Source: Branchiostoma floridae (Eukaryota > Chordata > Leptocardii > Amphioxiformes > Branchiostomatidae). Taken from it: a stretch of DNA of 40,022 nt. Of this stretch, positions 27,959-39,829 are shown one piece after another. Under the pieces are notes generated by a model. That model ran no database searches and was not told where the DNA came from. It saw nothing but the letters and a program-made list of their open reading frames with translations. The position numbers and the translations under genes are program-made. The number at the start of each line of letters is the position of its first letter. Within the stretch, counting starts at the first letter, position 1. Location: assembly GCF_000003815.2 (NCBI RefSeq), contig NW_023365701.1, positions 375,265 through 415,286 of the forward strand, read 5' to 3'.

Positions 27959-28499
27959 TTGTGTGCATGTGGAAAAGAGGCCAGATTCAAAGACCATAAA
28001 CGTGACAAGATATCATGCCGACTGTTCAGGAATCAGGTTTGCTGTGAAACCAATAAGATTTAAAGTTGTGACATTTTCCGATTGTCATGATCTTTAGTAC
28101 GTAGATATCCAATATATTTATAACTTGCAAAATTAGATGTTTATTATGTAAATTGACTGCCAATTTACATGATTGATGGGAATCCATTGCAATCCATGAT
28201 ACAAAATTAATGTAAAACTGTCAAACTTGATAATCCATTTTGTGGTTAGGGTTGAAAGGTTAAAGCCAGGGTGTTAAGTTGGTGTGATCCGAGTTGGTAA
28301 ATGGTCAAAGCGTCCGACTCCGACAAAAAAATATGATCATGATTCACAAAACAGGATTCTTGAACAGTCAGCATGTTCTCTTGCACACAGTCGTCTTCAA
28401 CTGCCTCTTGTACCTAGATTCCACACCTGGTGCATGTACAAATGTATATATATATCAACTCTCAGCATTTCACCTGAATTGCCATAATACCGTCACCTT
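27959..28499. other. No gene recognised
   Basis: A segment at 28284-28320 ('ccgagttggtaaatggtc') faintly recalls a tRNA-derived SINE head but no B box follows. Otherwise nothing. Confidence 0.35.
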
Positions 28500-28579
28500 G
28501 AGTCCAGCCTTGTTTGCTATAGTCCGCTCCTAAAGGTCGCTACCTTTGGAGTTGACTAAAGCAAACAAGGCTGGACTCC
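28500..28579. mobile_element. Very short foldback MITE, 80 bp
   Basis: GAGTCCAGCCTTGTTTGCTA at 28500 pairs with AAGCAAACAAGGCTGGACTC ending at 28578. The arms extend with mismatches to about 31 bp and leave a loop of under 20 bp. The transcript would form a near-perfect hairpin. Confidence 0.8.
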
Positions 28580-30716
28580 AGGCTAATAATGCTGCCACGA
28601 GAAAAATTAGTCTGTTGAATAGATGTACCAGATGCAGCATCAGCAATCCTTAGGTAAATACACTCAGATGTTTAGGTGATTCTTGATGTTAAGATCTTAA
28701 GAAAGCCAATGCTTTTGATGTGGAGGTATTATGGCACCTGGTGGAACCTGAATGAGAGTTGATGTTACACACATACACAAAAGAAAAGAAACGTTTTCTA
28801 CAAGGATACAGCTTCATTGATGTCACTGCTCTATGCCTCCTCATTTGCATTGAAAGCCTCTGACATAATCACTGGAGTTTGTGGCAGTAACGTTTTGGGG
28901 TACAGCGGCATAAGACAGGAAATCTGGTGTAGTCGAGTAGAGGAGGCCAAGCAGACTATAATTCTTGTATCAATTGGCACAAAGTCTTAGCTTGGCCTGT
29001 TTGTTCACTATTTCCTTGTCTGGAAGTTTATCACCTTTTCAGACCAGGTAGATACGTCTTTCGGCATAGACGCTGTAAGTTTTAGCCTCCCGTGGCAGCT
29101 TTTTTTAACTGCAGGGGCTAATTTTTTTCAAAATTTGGTCAAGAATACTCAAGGTGTTGACAGATTGTCGTGATAGCCTTAGTGATGAGTTACGTTATTA
29201 GGTACTTATTAAGTAAGCCTACAGCTAATCTGCAAAACTGATGATTTAAGTTTAAACGTTAATGGCATTCCATGATAGAACTCTCAAACTTATAAAATAA
29301 TATATCATTCTATTTCATTTGGATACACCTTTTTCTCTGTGCAAGTGATAAAACATTGCAATGGTTTTCAACAGAAATATAATATCTAAAGAGCTCCTAT
29401 GAATTGGCAATAGTTGTAATTTGCTATACATTTTATCCACTGAGTGGTTGTTGCCCAATTGGCCTTTACCATATGTTTTCAGTGTTTTTCTTGACTCCGA
29501 TCAAACTCACTGGAAAATTTCACTCTGTGTGATTCATTCTTCAAACACCAGATTTAATGAACCTGAAGCAAAATGAATACCTTTCAGTCAAAATATTTGA
29601 ATTGAACAGAACAGAACAGAACAAGTGACTGGTAGATTATCCTTCTTGTATTACAGTCAAGTCAGTTAGAAAGTCTTGACTATTGAATATCACGCCAAGT
29701 TATTTTCTTGAGGCTTTTGTTAGCAAAAGTAATCAAGTGAGACTATTGAATTGTCATATAATCATTTGAGGCTTTGTTGTTGTTCTTTAATCACAGTATA
29801 TTCAAAACTAAATTGTTGATTAATATTTACTTTCTGGCCACGAAACATTATTGAGAACAGAACAGTTCAGTATAAAAGCTTTGACACCTCAGTGGGACTA
29901 AAATTTGTCCTCAATTCTTTTTTGCAATTTGGCTCTCAGCTTCATTGCTGCCATCTGGGCACGAAACACAGCAGGCTGATGCAGTGGCCACAGTTTTTTT
30001 TTTCTGTCATGGCCACACCCCAAGTCTTGGCTCCAAAACATTGCAGATGCTGCATATTTACCCTATTAACATCTGGGAATCATATGGCTGACTTTTGCCA
30101 ACCCAGAGATTGTCACATTGAAAACTGCGGAGATTAGTGGGGTTAAGATGCAAGAATGGAAAATTTTCAACAATGGTTCGTTCCCGAATTTTCAGGGAAA
30201 GTACCAGAAAGTACCAAAAGAACTTAACTGCAGTCTGCACCCAGATTAGTCATTGCAATGCAAGGCGGTCGATGTCAGCTTACAGATGATACAATTAATA
30301 ATCCGTAAATATTGCTCAACTTTGAAAATGCATTCAGGTTTGTGTTAAAGCCTAACAGTAAAAGCACATTTATTCAAAGAGATCGTTTTCATTGGCGGTA
30401 ATACCTTCTTGAGTCAAAATTTATCTTATGCGTCATACAGGTCTATTCCAAGCCACACGTGGCCGCGTTCCAAATTAAGGTTCCTAGCTGATTTGTGCTC
30501 CTCCACTCTGTTTGCCAGGGAAGTAACCACCAATAAAGTACACAACTTGACTTGGGCAACACTTTGCGACCAGTTTGGGATCTTGAAAAGTTTCAAAAGT
30601 TGGTACTTAAACCGAGAAAGTGTGGTATATATTACACCATGCTTTATCCCTTTGGCAAGAAGCAAAATCTGAATTTGTCTTACAGAAAATTTTTGTACTG
30701 TTGAAAATTCTAGCAA
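28580..30716. other. No gene recognised
   Basis: About 2.1 kb with only short open frames on both strands. A (gaaca)n-like run, 'acagaacagaacagaac', lies near 29605-29622. No inverted-repeat element, RNA gene or domain was found. Confidence 0.45.
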
Positions 30717-32560
30717 ACACAATCAAGTAATTCTTAAATCGCCCTTCCTCTCTTTGAATAGTGATAGTTTGTTTTTCACAGCTTGACTACGGTAATTCAA
30801 AATCAAGTAGTAAATGGTTTTCTGAATCATTATACTGTTTTACATTGTGTTATTGGCCCTTGAATAGCTTGTGAGCATTGATATATCAGAAAATGCTGGA
30901 CCTTATCATACTAGTAGTTACAAGTAAGTTCTACAATCAATGTATATCCATGCACAATTTGGCACTGACTCAAGTAATTCCTCAAACCGCCCTTTCCCTC
31001 TTTCAAAAGTTTTAGTATGTATTTTACCAGCAGGTGGAATATTAACGTACACTGTCTAACACTGTACCTTAAATAAAATCTGGACCTTATCATTACTAGT
31101 AGTTAAAAGTACATTTAGCAACTACGTACAAAGTTTGAGCAAATGACAGGTATAATACAGATAGGTGTATCTATGGCAATTACAGAAAGCTGACAATATG
31201 CACAGTATTGTCAGGTTTATTGGTGCTGGAAAATTTCCAAGGGAAAATTCATTGGTGTCTATATAGAATTACTAAAACTAAGTTCATATCTAGAACTGAG
31301 AGTACAGAGCTGTCCTTGGTGCTGAATTTAGTACTGTTGCAAATTCTTCCGCTAGTAGCTACTTCAATCTGTAAATTAATGCATGTAAGTTCGTGGGGAT
31401 TAACTTTTGCGGTAGCGGGAAAATGGAGTGTTCGCGGTGGTTTTAAGTTTGCAGAAGCACCTTAAACTGCAGTCTCATACTATGATGGAAGTATTTTTGC
31501 AGTGGTTTTAAGTTAAAAACTGCTAAACATAGAACCACCATGAACATTTCTGCATAAATTACAGTCAAGATTTACAAAATTTAGTACACTTAAGCAAATG
31601 AAACCTGGTATACTTATACTGCAGATAGGTGTTTCAATGACGTAATGAAAATGATTATAAAGTGACAATTTGGAATAGATATTTGAAAGTTTGAAGATTT
31701 TTTGGACACTGAAGAGCATGGTTCATTTCAGAATTAACAGAAAATATAACTCTTGATTCAGGTGCTAGTACATTGTGTACATGTACAAGATTTAGTACAC
31801 TTAGGCAAATGAAACCTGGTATACATGCAGATAGGTGTTTCAATGGTATAATGAAAATGATTAAAAAAGTGACAATTCGGAATAATTACTTGAAAGTTTG
31901 AAGATTTGTAGGACACTGGAGAGCATGGTGCATTTGTGATCAGAATAAGATCCATTTGCACAGTGTTTTTATACCAGAGAAGTGTTTAGGTAATCTAATA
32001 AATCAAATATAGAATGACGCCACCATCTTAAAAGACTTGTATAGAACAATCCACAGCTGTAGTAAGTGTAAACTATCATTGTTTTTGCCGGTAGCCTGGA
32101 CAAAGCTCTCAAAATAGACATTGTTCTAGGTGCAGCTGTGTCTCCAAGTAGACGTTAGCTGGGTTCAGGTGTATAACATTATAAAATGCCAATTCTGAAT
32201 GGATACTTGACATTTAAAGGAATCTTTGTGGGACACTGTAGAGCATAGAGAGTCAGGACTTCGTATTTTGTCTTGTTCCTGAAGATGTTTGCAATTGTAA
32301 CTTCTGCAACTTGGACACACTATAATGTCTTAAACTGCCCTCTCTCAATCAACTCAGTGCTTATAGACTTTCCAAATGCATGTAATAGGCAGATGTAGTT
32401 CTAAGCAAGCTGGATCTCCAAGTTAACATTAGCTGGGTGCAGTTGCATCAGACTATAAAATTTTAAAGTTCCAATTTTCTAAAATTTGAACTTTGAAGAC
32501 ATGTTTTTGTAGGACACTGTAGATCAATTGGTGCATGTCAGAATTGACAGGAAAGTCCTG
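30717..32560 (+). repeat. Degenerate tandem array of about 180-320-bp units
   Basis: Several diverged units share the order 'tagtacacttaagcaaatga', 'aacctggtata', 'gcagataggtgtttcaatg', 'agtgacaattt', 'tacttgaaagtttgaagatt', 'ggacactg(t)agagcat', 'ggtgcat'. The clearest pair is 31567-31780 and 31783-31960. The 'ggacact' word recurs at 31704, 31911, 32231 and 32512. Left members share 'ggaccttatca..actagtag' at 30899 and 31081. The same family lies reversed at 38500-39480. Confidence 0.75.
31380..31555 (+). repeat. Interspersed repeat ('gcggtggttttaagttcg' family), copy 2
   Basis: The blocks 'gtaagttcgtggggatta', 'gcgggaaaatggagtgttcg', 'cggtggttttaagtttgcag' and 'accaccatgaaca' mirror the minus-strand copy at 8535-8745. 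It is inserted within the degenerate array. Confidence 0.7.
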
Positions 32561-33408
32561 AATTGCAAAAAGCCAGGTTGTCTTCTTGACCTCACATATA
32601 GATGGTTTCTTTGTAAGTCCTCTGGATGAATTATTGGTTCAGTGAGACCAAGGAAGTTATAACCTGTTCACTCTCTGATACAATGTAATATATATAATAT
32701 CCTAAGTTAAGAAGAACTCAAAGTGTTCTCACTAGGATTTTTTCACAGCATAGGGGTATCTTAGGACTGCAGCAAAGCTATGTGGTATGCAATGCAGGTA
32801 TACCATTTTACCCTATGCGTACCAAAGTTCTTAGGTTCAGTCCCAGTGACAGTGACACAAGGCTGTAAAACTTTACTGTCATCTAGTGGTTAGGCGGTCT
32901 TGTTACGTGCCAATGTTTTGTCTGACAGTGACAAGTGAAGTTTGAGCACAAGGTGCTGACTGGCTAGATTCTGGGATCATAACACAATCAAGTTCAACTT
33001 GTATAATGGCTTTAAGTTATTAGATTAGCCCATGAGTATTCCATTTAAGCCCATGGGTTGTAGGTCTATCTGATACAAGAACCCAAATTGTTGATGTTAA
33101 CGCATACGTAACAGTCAACTTTCTGCATTGAACTTTGAATTTCCCAACATAAAAGTCTTGCAGGTTCAGCATGATGACCATAGCATGCTCTCGTTCACTG
33201 AAGCATAAGAAACAAAGATGTTTAATACTTCGGCATCAGTTATTGTGCAGAAATGATGAAAACATTGTCATCAGAAATACCCCCTTATTCATTCATCAAC
33301 ATGATTGGGCATCCTACTGGCCATGGATTATACTTAGTCCAATGAGGGTGGGGTTTATACGGAAATGGTGATGCAACTTGAGCTAATAAGTGAATGTGCT
33401 CTTTCACC

Positions 33409-33412
<4 letters not shown>
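32561..33412. other. No gene recognised
   Basis: A tRNA A-box-like word (tctagtggttaggcgg) at 32883 has no matching downstream B box or cloverleaf. Nothing else supportable. Confidence 0.4.

Positions 33413-33448
<36 letters not shown>
33413..33448. repeat. (GT)18 microsatellite
   Basis: Thirty-six bases of uninterrupted GT alternation. Confidence 0.97.
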
Positions 33449-33450
<2 letters not shown>

Positions 33451-33952
33451 ATTTCATTGGAGTTAGACTTTAAAGTCCTTCCTGCATTATAGAGTGGCGC
33501 CCATCTCCATTTATGTAGCCCCAGGCCGCACAACTTTTGTGCAGTCACTTACACAGCAAGGGGGCTAATCCACTGGTAGTAATTTGTGTTCAACTACCGT
33601 ACTCTTGCTGTCAGTGCTAAGCAGGAAAAGCAGGCGTTGATAGCCTCCAAATTATACTGATTGCTATTAGCTTTGGGATGTTGAGTGGATGAAGTTGTTA
33701 TAAGTCCACGCTATGTTCTCCAAAGTGCTTTGTACATGGTTTATCGGGTCGGCCCACGTTGCAGACGTTCAGCGCGCTGTTTATGATTTATTCCCGGTTT
33801 CCCTTGTGAACCTTGAAGGTAAGTTCTCAGCCTGAAGCTTGAGAAGCTGAACTTCCTGTGGTGATTCACGTATTGGTAATTGCATACATGCATACACGCA
33901 TACACATAGCATTACACATAGTATACACATACACATAACCATGCTGCAAGGG
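33449..33952. other. No gene recognised
   Basis: A short 'catacacatagcattacacatag' type repeat precedes the A-rich tract. No ORF or element was identified. Confidence 0.4.
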
Positions 33953-34153
33953 ACCAAAAAAAAAAGAAAACAAAAAAAAGAAAACAAACAACAAAAGACA
34001 AGAAAAAAAAAAAAGAAAACAAAAAAAGAAAACAAAAAAAAAAGAAAAAAAAAGAAACAAACAAAAAAGAAAACAAACAAAAAAGAAAACAAACAAAAAA
34101 GAGACAAACAAAAAAAAGAAAACAAACAAAAAAAGAAAACAAAACAAAAAAAA
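33953..34153. repeat. A-rich (aaaagaaaacaaac)n tract
   Basis: About 200 bp of purine-rich low complexity. Overlapping open frames on both strands (Lys/Asn-rich or Phe-rich) are translations of this tract. Confidence 0.95.
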
Positions 34154-36321
34154 GGGAATAGGCCCCCTGAAACCTCAAAGAGGCGGGAATGGGCCCCCTA
34201 AAAATGAAAAAAAAAATGGCCACATCCCAAGTTTTGGTACATGAATCCATCCATGAGAGCAGCTGATTGACCATCAAAGAAACATCTGCCGTGATGCTAT
34301 TGATTCCGTCCTACACGTCAAGAGTGAGGCAAGACGGAATATTGTCGAGCTCTCAAACCTGAAGTTCAGACTGCACAACAGAATGTTCCTGCAGCAACAT
34401 GAATGAACAGTGAAGATGCTGCAGTAGTCGACATGGACTTGTGATTCAGACTTTCTGGCCGGGCGTATGTATCTGCTGCTGATTGTGCCGTACTACCATC
34501 TCCAATGTCATGGCGCATCAAAGACCATCGAAGTAACGCCTTGTGATTCAGACTTTCTGGCGGGTGTGTATATCTGCTGCTGATTGTGTCATACTACCAT
34601 CTCCAATGTCATCATGCATCAAGGACCATCGAAGTAACGCCTTGTGATTCAGACTTTCTGGCCGGGCGTGTGTATCTGCTGCTGATTGTCCCATACGACC
34701 ATCTCCAATGTCATCATGCATCAAGAACCATCAAAGTAACGCCTTGTCATTAAGACTTTCTGGCGGGGTGTGTCTATCTGCTGCTGATTGTCCCATACAA
34801 CCATCTCCAATGTCGTCAGGCATCAAGGACCATCGCAGTAATGCCTTGTCATTCAGACATTCTGGCGGGGCGTGTATATCTGCTGCTGATTGTGCCGTAC
34901 TACTAGTACCATCTCCAATGCTATCGCGCATCAGGGACCATCCAGCTTCATCTGAAAAAAACAACAACGATGAGGCGTGTATATCTGCTGCTGATTGTGC
35001 CGTACATATACGAACCATCTCCAATGTCATCTTACATCAGAGACCATCCAGCTTCATCTGAAAAAAAACAACAACAACGATGAGGCGTGTATATCTGCTG
35101 CTGATTGTGCCGTACATATACGAACCATCTCCAATGTCATCGCACATCAGAGACCATCCAGCTTCATCTGAAAAAAACAAAAACAACGATGAGGCGTGTA
35201 TATCTGCTGCTGATTGTGCCGTACGAACCATCTCCAATGTCATCACGCATCAGAGACCATCCAGCTACATGAAAAAAAAATACTTCTGTACTCCATCGCC
35301 TTGTGATTCAGACATTCTGGCTAGGGGACAGACAGCTGGTTTTGGAGATGATTCCAAACAACTGATTCTGGAGGATTACAAACTTACGGCACCAAGACAA
35401 ACCTCCAGTCAAGTGATGTCATTGCCAAACTGTGGGATGTGGTAACAGGGAATAGGCCCCCTGAAACCTTATCAAGGCGGGAATGGGCCCCCTAAAAAGG
35501 AAAAAACAAAAGAAAAGAATAAAAAAACAACAGAAAAACAGAAAAAAGAAAGCAAAGGAAAAAAAAACACCAAAAAAAAAAGAAGAAAGAAATATTTCTG
35601 CCCCCTGAAACCTCAAAGAGGCGGGAATGGGCCCCCTAAAAAATTGGCCACATCCCAGGTTTTGGTACATGAATCCGTCCATGATAGCAGCTGATTGACC
35701 GTCAAAGAAACATCTGATGCTATTGATTCCGTCTTACACGTGAAGAGTGAGACAAGACGGAATATTGTCGAGCTCTCAAACCGAAGTTCAGACTGCACAA
35801 CAGAAGGTGCTTACAGCAACATGAATGAACAGTGAATAATGGTACAGTGATGGACATGGACTTGCTGGGCGTGTGTATCTGCTGCTGATTGTGCCGTACG
35901 AACCATCTCCAATGTCATCGCGCATAAGAGACCATCTAGCGTCATCTGAAAAAAAAAAAACAGATGAGGCGTGTATATCTGCTGCTGATTGTGCCGTACG
36001 AACCATCTCCAATGTCATCGGGCATCAGAGACCATCCAGCTTCATCTGAAAAAAAAAAAACGACTTCTGTACTCCATCGCCTTGTGATTCAGACAATCTG
36101 GCTAGGGGACAGACAGCTGGTTTTGGAGATGATTCCAAACAACTGATTCTGAAGGATTACAAACTTAAGGCACCAAGACAAACCTCCAGTCAAGTGATGT
36201 CATTGCCAAACCGTGGGATGTGGTAACAGGGAATAGGCCCCCTGAAACCTTATCAAGGCGGGAATGGGCCCCCTTAAAAAAAATAGGCCCCCTGAAACCT
36301 TATCAAGGCGGGAATGGGCCT
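34154..36321. repeat. Two-level tandem array with 102-110-bp internal units
   Basis: Five copies of a motif of about 45 bp ('gggaataggccccctgaaac', 'ggcgggaatgggcccc') start at 34154, 35448, 35600 (5' truncated), 36229 and 36282. They separate two large homologous blocks. A left segment ('ggccacatcccaRgttttgg' to 'gacatggact') occurs at 34218 and 35646. A right segment ('cttctgtactccatcgcc' to 'gtgggatgtggtaacag') occurs at 35282 and 36063, nearly identical. Between them 'tctgctgctgattgt' units number eight in block one (34473, 34574, 34676, 34778, 34880, 34985, 35095, 35204) and two in block two (35879, 35979). Units of 102 bp keep one frame open, but stops accumulate elsewhere. Confidence 0.88.
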
Positions 36322-36424
36322 AAAAAAAGTCCCAATGCAGTATCTGACCAATCTGGATGACCTACCAAACTCTACACAGATTGGGAGAGTATGATTGTAC
36401 TATAGACTATTTTGATAAATAAAT

Positions 36425-36468
36425 GGTCTTCGCAAAATAGAAGACCTCGTCTTCGCAAAATAGAAGAC
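36425..36468. repeat. Two tandem copies of a small hairpin, 23-bp period
   Basis: ggtcttcgcaaaatagaaga (c)c occurs twice. Each copy is a stem of 6-7 bp (ggtcttc/gaagacc) with an eight-base loop. Confidence 0.85.
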
Positions 36469-37976
36469 CATAGATATCCTGCACTTAAGTCCAGGAGAAC
36501 AAAAAATTTAATGACCTTGAAAAAGTTATCTCCCAAGAATCTGTGTGTACTTGCAGAAATTGTCATCCAAACTGGTCATCTTATGGTTATCAAAAAAAAA
36601 AAATTATAAAAAAAAAAAATTGTCAAGTACACTTACACTTCTTTACAAAAGTTATCGTGTATCTCACAGTAAAGGCTTCGGGTTGAGAACTAACTTCAAT
36701 GTGCACACGGAAAGCCTGGAATACGTCGTAAAAAGGGTGTTGGACTATTGCGGCGCGAGCTGACCTGTTAAATTGTGTTCAGGGGACTTTTAAGAATGTC
36801 GTGTGGACTGAACGCAACTTCTTCCACTTTCCAATCATCCCAAATATAGGAAGTGTGTCCTCATAGATAGTTAGCAGTCGGCAGTTTGTCTTGGTAGGGT
36901 TGAGGTATCCAGGATCCTGGACAGGCTCACTTCAGGCACGTGGGGGCGGTAGGTGTGCCACACCACAAATCGTGAAATTTTGCGGTGGCTTACCCTCTCT
37001 CGAGGTCTTGGAGACCGGGATAGTTCTGCCGACTTGTCTGTTAGTGGCAGTTATAGGTTTGAAAAATGGCGTGCAGTACAAAATGTACTCATGTTTGCTT
37101 TGTTTGTGTTGAAAATGAGGACACACTAAAAATTATGGTTGGTCTTCAAGCAATGTTGTGTGACTGTGAGTGTTTGTGTGCCTGTATCTGTATAAGTGAC
37201 TGGCTGTGTGAGGTGAACTGGGCTAAAGCACTTTTGTCACCATTCCAGTTTCCACCTGAGAGTATTTGTAGCAGGGTTGTGAACAGCACCCGTCCTTCCG
37301 TTCTTTGACTGAATGTTGCAGCTGGGGATGGAAAAAAATTTCGACGATTCCGTCCTCTGTGATGGACAAATATCGATATGTAAACATATAAAACAACTCT
37401 TCTGTAATTATTCACCAAAACAGATGCCGTTAAACAGCTTAGTCTACCAGGAATATTTACACCTCAAAATGCTGAGGAAATAGCATTTCAGAGGGTCTAG
37501 ATTAAAAATGTAGACCGGACCTCCTCGTTAGGATTCAAAATCGAGGGGAAGGAAAATGATTTCAGGCTGGCTACTACCCTGATTTTTAGCGAGGCAATCA
37601 TAATGAGCATTTCCCAAGACCTGTCCTATAGTCAAGATTGTGCTCCTTAAGTAGCCATTGACCGAAGTTGTTAGCCTCAGATTCTTCAGGCGCTGTTAGC
37701 TTTCCAATCACAATGGACACAGTGCAAACCATAGTTAAAAGAAAGCACATTTAGAGATATGACCAACTGCAAACCCTGGTCAGCTGTTATAGTATTTGAG
37801 TACTTAATATTCATGTCAAAGGATGTTTTCAGCCTAACTCATTCACTCACTATCCAGTTTAACGTCTGTTGTTCCCCATCCCTTGGGGGTTAGACGTGCT
37901 TGCATGTGGATAAGGGGGCTTGATGGCAGCTCGCCTGGGCGTCCTCAGTCACTTGAGTTGACATTGTGAAGGTTGA
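36469..37976. other. No gene recognised
   Basis: Two A-runs near 36590-36618. Short open frames only. 37845-37976 is probably the 3' UTR of the minus-strand LINE fragment that follows ('gtctaacccccaagggatgg' on minus). Confidence 0.4.
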
Positions 37977-38150
37977 GGAAGTCTATGTCTTCCCTATGTT
38001 GTCCATCCATGTCTTTCGAGGTCGCCCAGAAGGGTTCGTTCCCTCTATGCTATGATTTCTGTGATTTTCCTGGGCCACTTCTATCTCCTCTTCCATTCTT
38101 TGGATGTGGCCGTACCAGCACAGTCTATTGAACCTCACTGTGTCCTGTAC
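37977..38150 (-). pseudogene. 3' end of a non-LTR retrotransposon ORF (5'-truncated)
   Basis: Read on minus from 38150, the frame gives VQDTVRFNRLCWYGHIQRM, then EEEIEVAQE and, further on, SGRPRKTWMDNIGK before a TAG. The pattern R-L-x-W-Y-G-H-I-x-R-M followed by G-R-P-R-K-x-W-x-D is the well-known C-terminal tail of endonuclease/reverse-transcriptase ORFs in RTE/CR1-type LINEs. No catalytic RT region is present, so the copy is dead. It is a different family from the LINE fragment at 4687-4872. Confidence 0.8.
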
Positions 38151-38499
38151 GCTATGAACCCCAACCTAACTCTAAGATACACAGTTAGAATATAAGACTA
38201 CTGGAAAAATCTCCCATCTTCCATGTATGGACAATCTAGAGATTTCTCCCCTTTCTCAGACTTGATGTGCATTGAAATGGCCTGTCCTAAATGTTAAACT
38301 TTGTTGTTCAAATGATGACGATGAGGATGATGATGAAACTTTACAAAAAAGCACCTTGCTTTTGTGGAAGTTCTAATCTGACATTGTCATAGGACTACTT
38401 AGCACAAAGAATACTCCCAGACCAATGAGTTAGAATTTGTGCGAAAATACACTTCATTTTACTAGACTGAAAGTGGGTTTTCTGTTCCTTTGAAATGCA
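38151..38499. other. No feature recognised
   Basis: Short 'gatgacgatgaggatgatg' run at about 38314. Otherwise nothing. Confidence 0.4.
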
Positions 38500-39480
38500 T
38501 CAATTATTCTACAGTGTCCAGACTGAGTTCTTTTTATTAATAAGTTCTTAGTCCAGATATAGAGGATACAATGATTACTGGTAGACTAGAAGACTGAAAT
38601 TGTGTGAAATGGCCTGAAATTACAGGCTGTACTACTTAGAAATAGGTTTTCAGTTAGGGTGTATATCAATTAGAAATGCTTCCATGCTCTACAGTGCCCA
38701 ATGTACTTGCTTGAAGTTTAATTTCTTTAAGAATGAATGAGTTTATTGCTCAACAATTGCACAGGGTACAATGTTAAGTGCAGAGAAATTGCAATATATT
38801 GCCAGACAAAAGAACTTTCTTTTCTAAACGACAAGAATGATGATGCCACTTCAACAATTAAGTTTCTATACTGAGAGAGCTAGATTTTCTGTAAAATGGT
38901 TACTAAGTGATTTGTAATGCACCAATTGTTCTCCAGTGTCCTATAAGTGTTCTTACTGACTAGTGTCCATATCTAGAGGGTTTCAATGATTTATGCACTA
39001 ACTTAAAAGAATGAAACTGCAGGCTGTTTTATCATTAATTTTCATGGAAGAGTACTAGTAGTAGGTTTTCTATCAAATTTATCTAAAATGTGCTAATCGC
39101 TCTGCAGTGCCCAGAGTTCTTGCTTGAAGTTTAGTCCAGCTTGAAGTTCTTTGTCCAGAGGGTGCAATGTTACCAGACGGAAGGACTGTCTTGTTTAGAC
39201 AATGATGCTGATGATGAAACTTCTGCAACAAAGCAGTGGAAGTTCTAAGTCTGATCATGTCGTTTCCAAATTTACTGTCTAAGTACATGTAATACAAAAG
39301 TCCCGAGTAAAAGTATAGAAATGGCCTGAAATCGCCTTACAGAAAGTCTATGTCTAGTTACATGAAGTGATACTGCAGCCACTACATGTCACTAGACTAT
39401 GTAGTACATAAATCAATCAGAAAAGCTTTATATATGTTCTACAGTGTCCACTTTCTTGCAGTTTGAAATCGTCTTCATTT
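38500..39480 (-). repeat. Reversed copies of the 30.7-32.6 kb repeat family
   Basis: '(t)ctacagtg(t/c)cca' recurs at 38511, 38691, 38933, 39104 and 39441. It is accompanied by upstream 'atgc(a/t)ccaat' words and downstream 'ttcttgcttgaag' words. Its reverse complement, 'ggacactgtaga', then 'aattggtgcat', is the hallmark of the plus-strand array. The same degenerate family is therefore present in inverted orientation about 7 kb away. Confidence 0.65.
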
Positions 39481-39829
39481 TGTAGATTTAAGACGAATGT
39501 ACATTCAGCTGAAAGCCAAGGACAGCTCTTAATCTCATAACTTTTTATCATAAGGATATTGCAAGGAAGAAAATGACAAATACACAAGTCGCTGAGTGCA
39601 TAGGACATTTTATTAGGTATTCTCTACCACTGCAATGAAATATACATTCGTTACAAAACAATTTATTTTGTAGAGATATCAAAAGTACTTTTTCACATCT
39701 AGTTTCTACAGCAAATGAGTACTGAAATGTAGGAATAATTCCTTTATAATAAGATCTAGTTAATGGAAAGGTCCAGATTGGTAAGGTCCAGACTATCACA
39801 CATAAACAGAATTGATCAATTAGGTGGTA
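39481..39829. other. No feature recognised
   Basis: AT-rich non-coding sequence with short chance open frames. Confidence 0.4.

Noticed and set aside
28284-28330. tRNA-like or SINE A-box segment
   Set aside because: It resembles a tRNA-Ser/Leu 5' part only loosely. No B box and no cloverleaf could be drawn.
32830-32945. A-box (tctagtggttagg) and B-box-like (ggttcagtccc) words
   Set aside because: The B-like word lies upstream of the A-like word, so the order is wrong for a tRNA gene or SINE.
33781-34277. Phe-rich 'membrane protein' frames on minus and a Lys-rich frame on plus
   Set aside because: They translate an A-rich low-complexity tract, with no start context or domain.
34708-35445. 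Repeat protein with a 34-residue period
   Set aside because: Open because the unit is 102 bp. Both strands are open, no start or splice support was seen, and unit length later drifts to 105-110 bp. Kept only as a finding to test.
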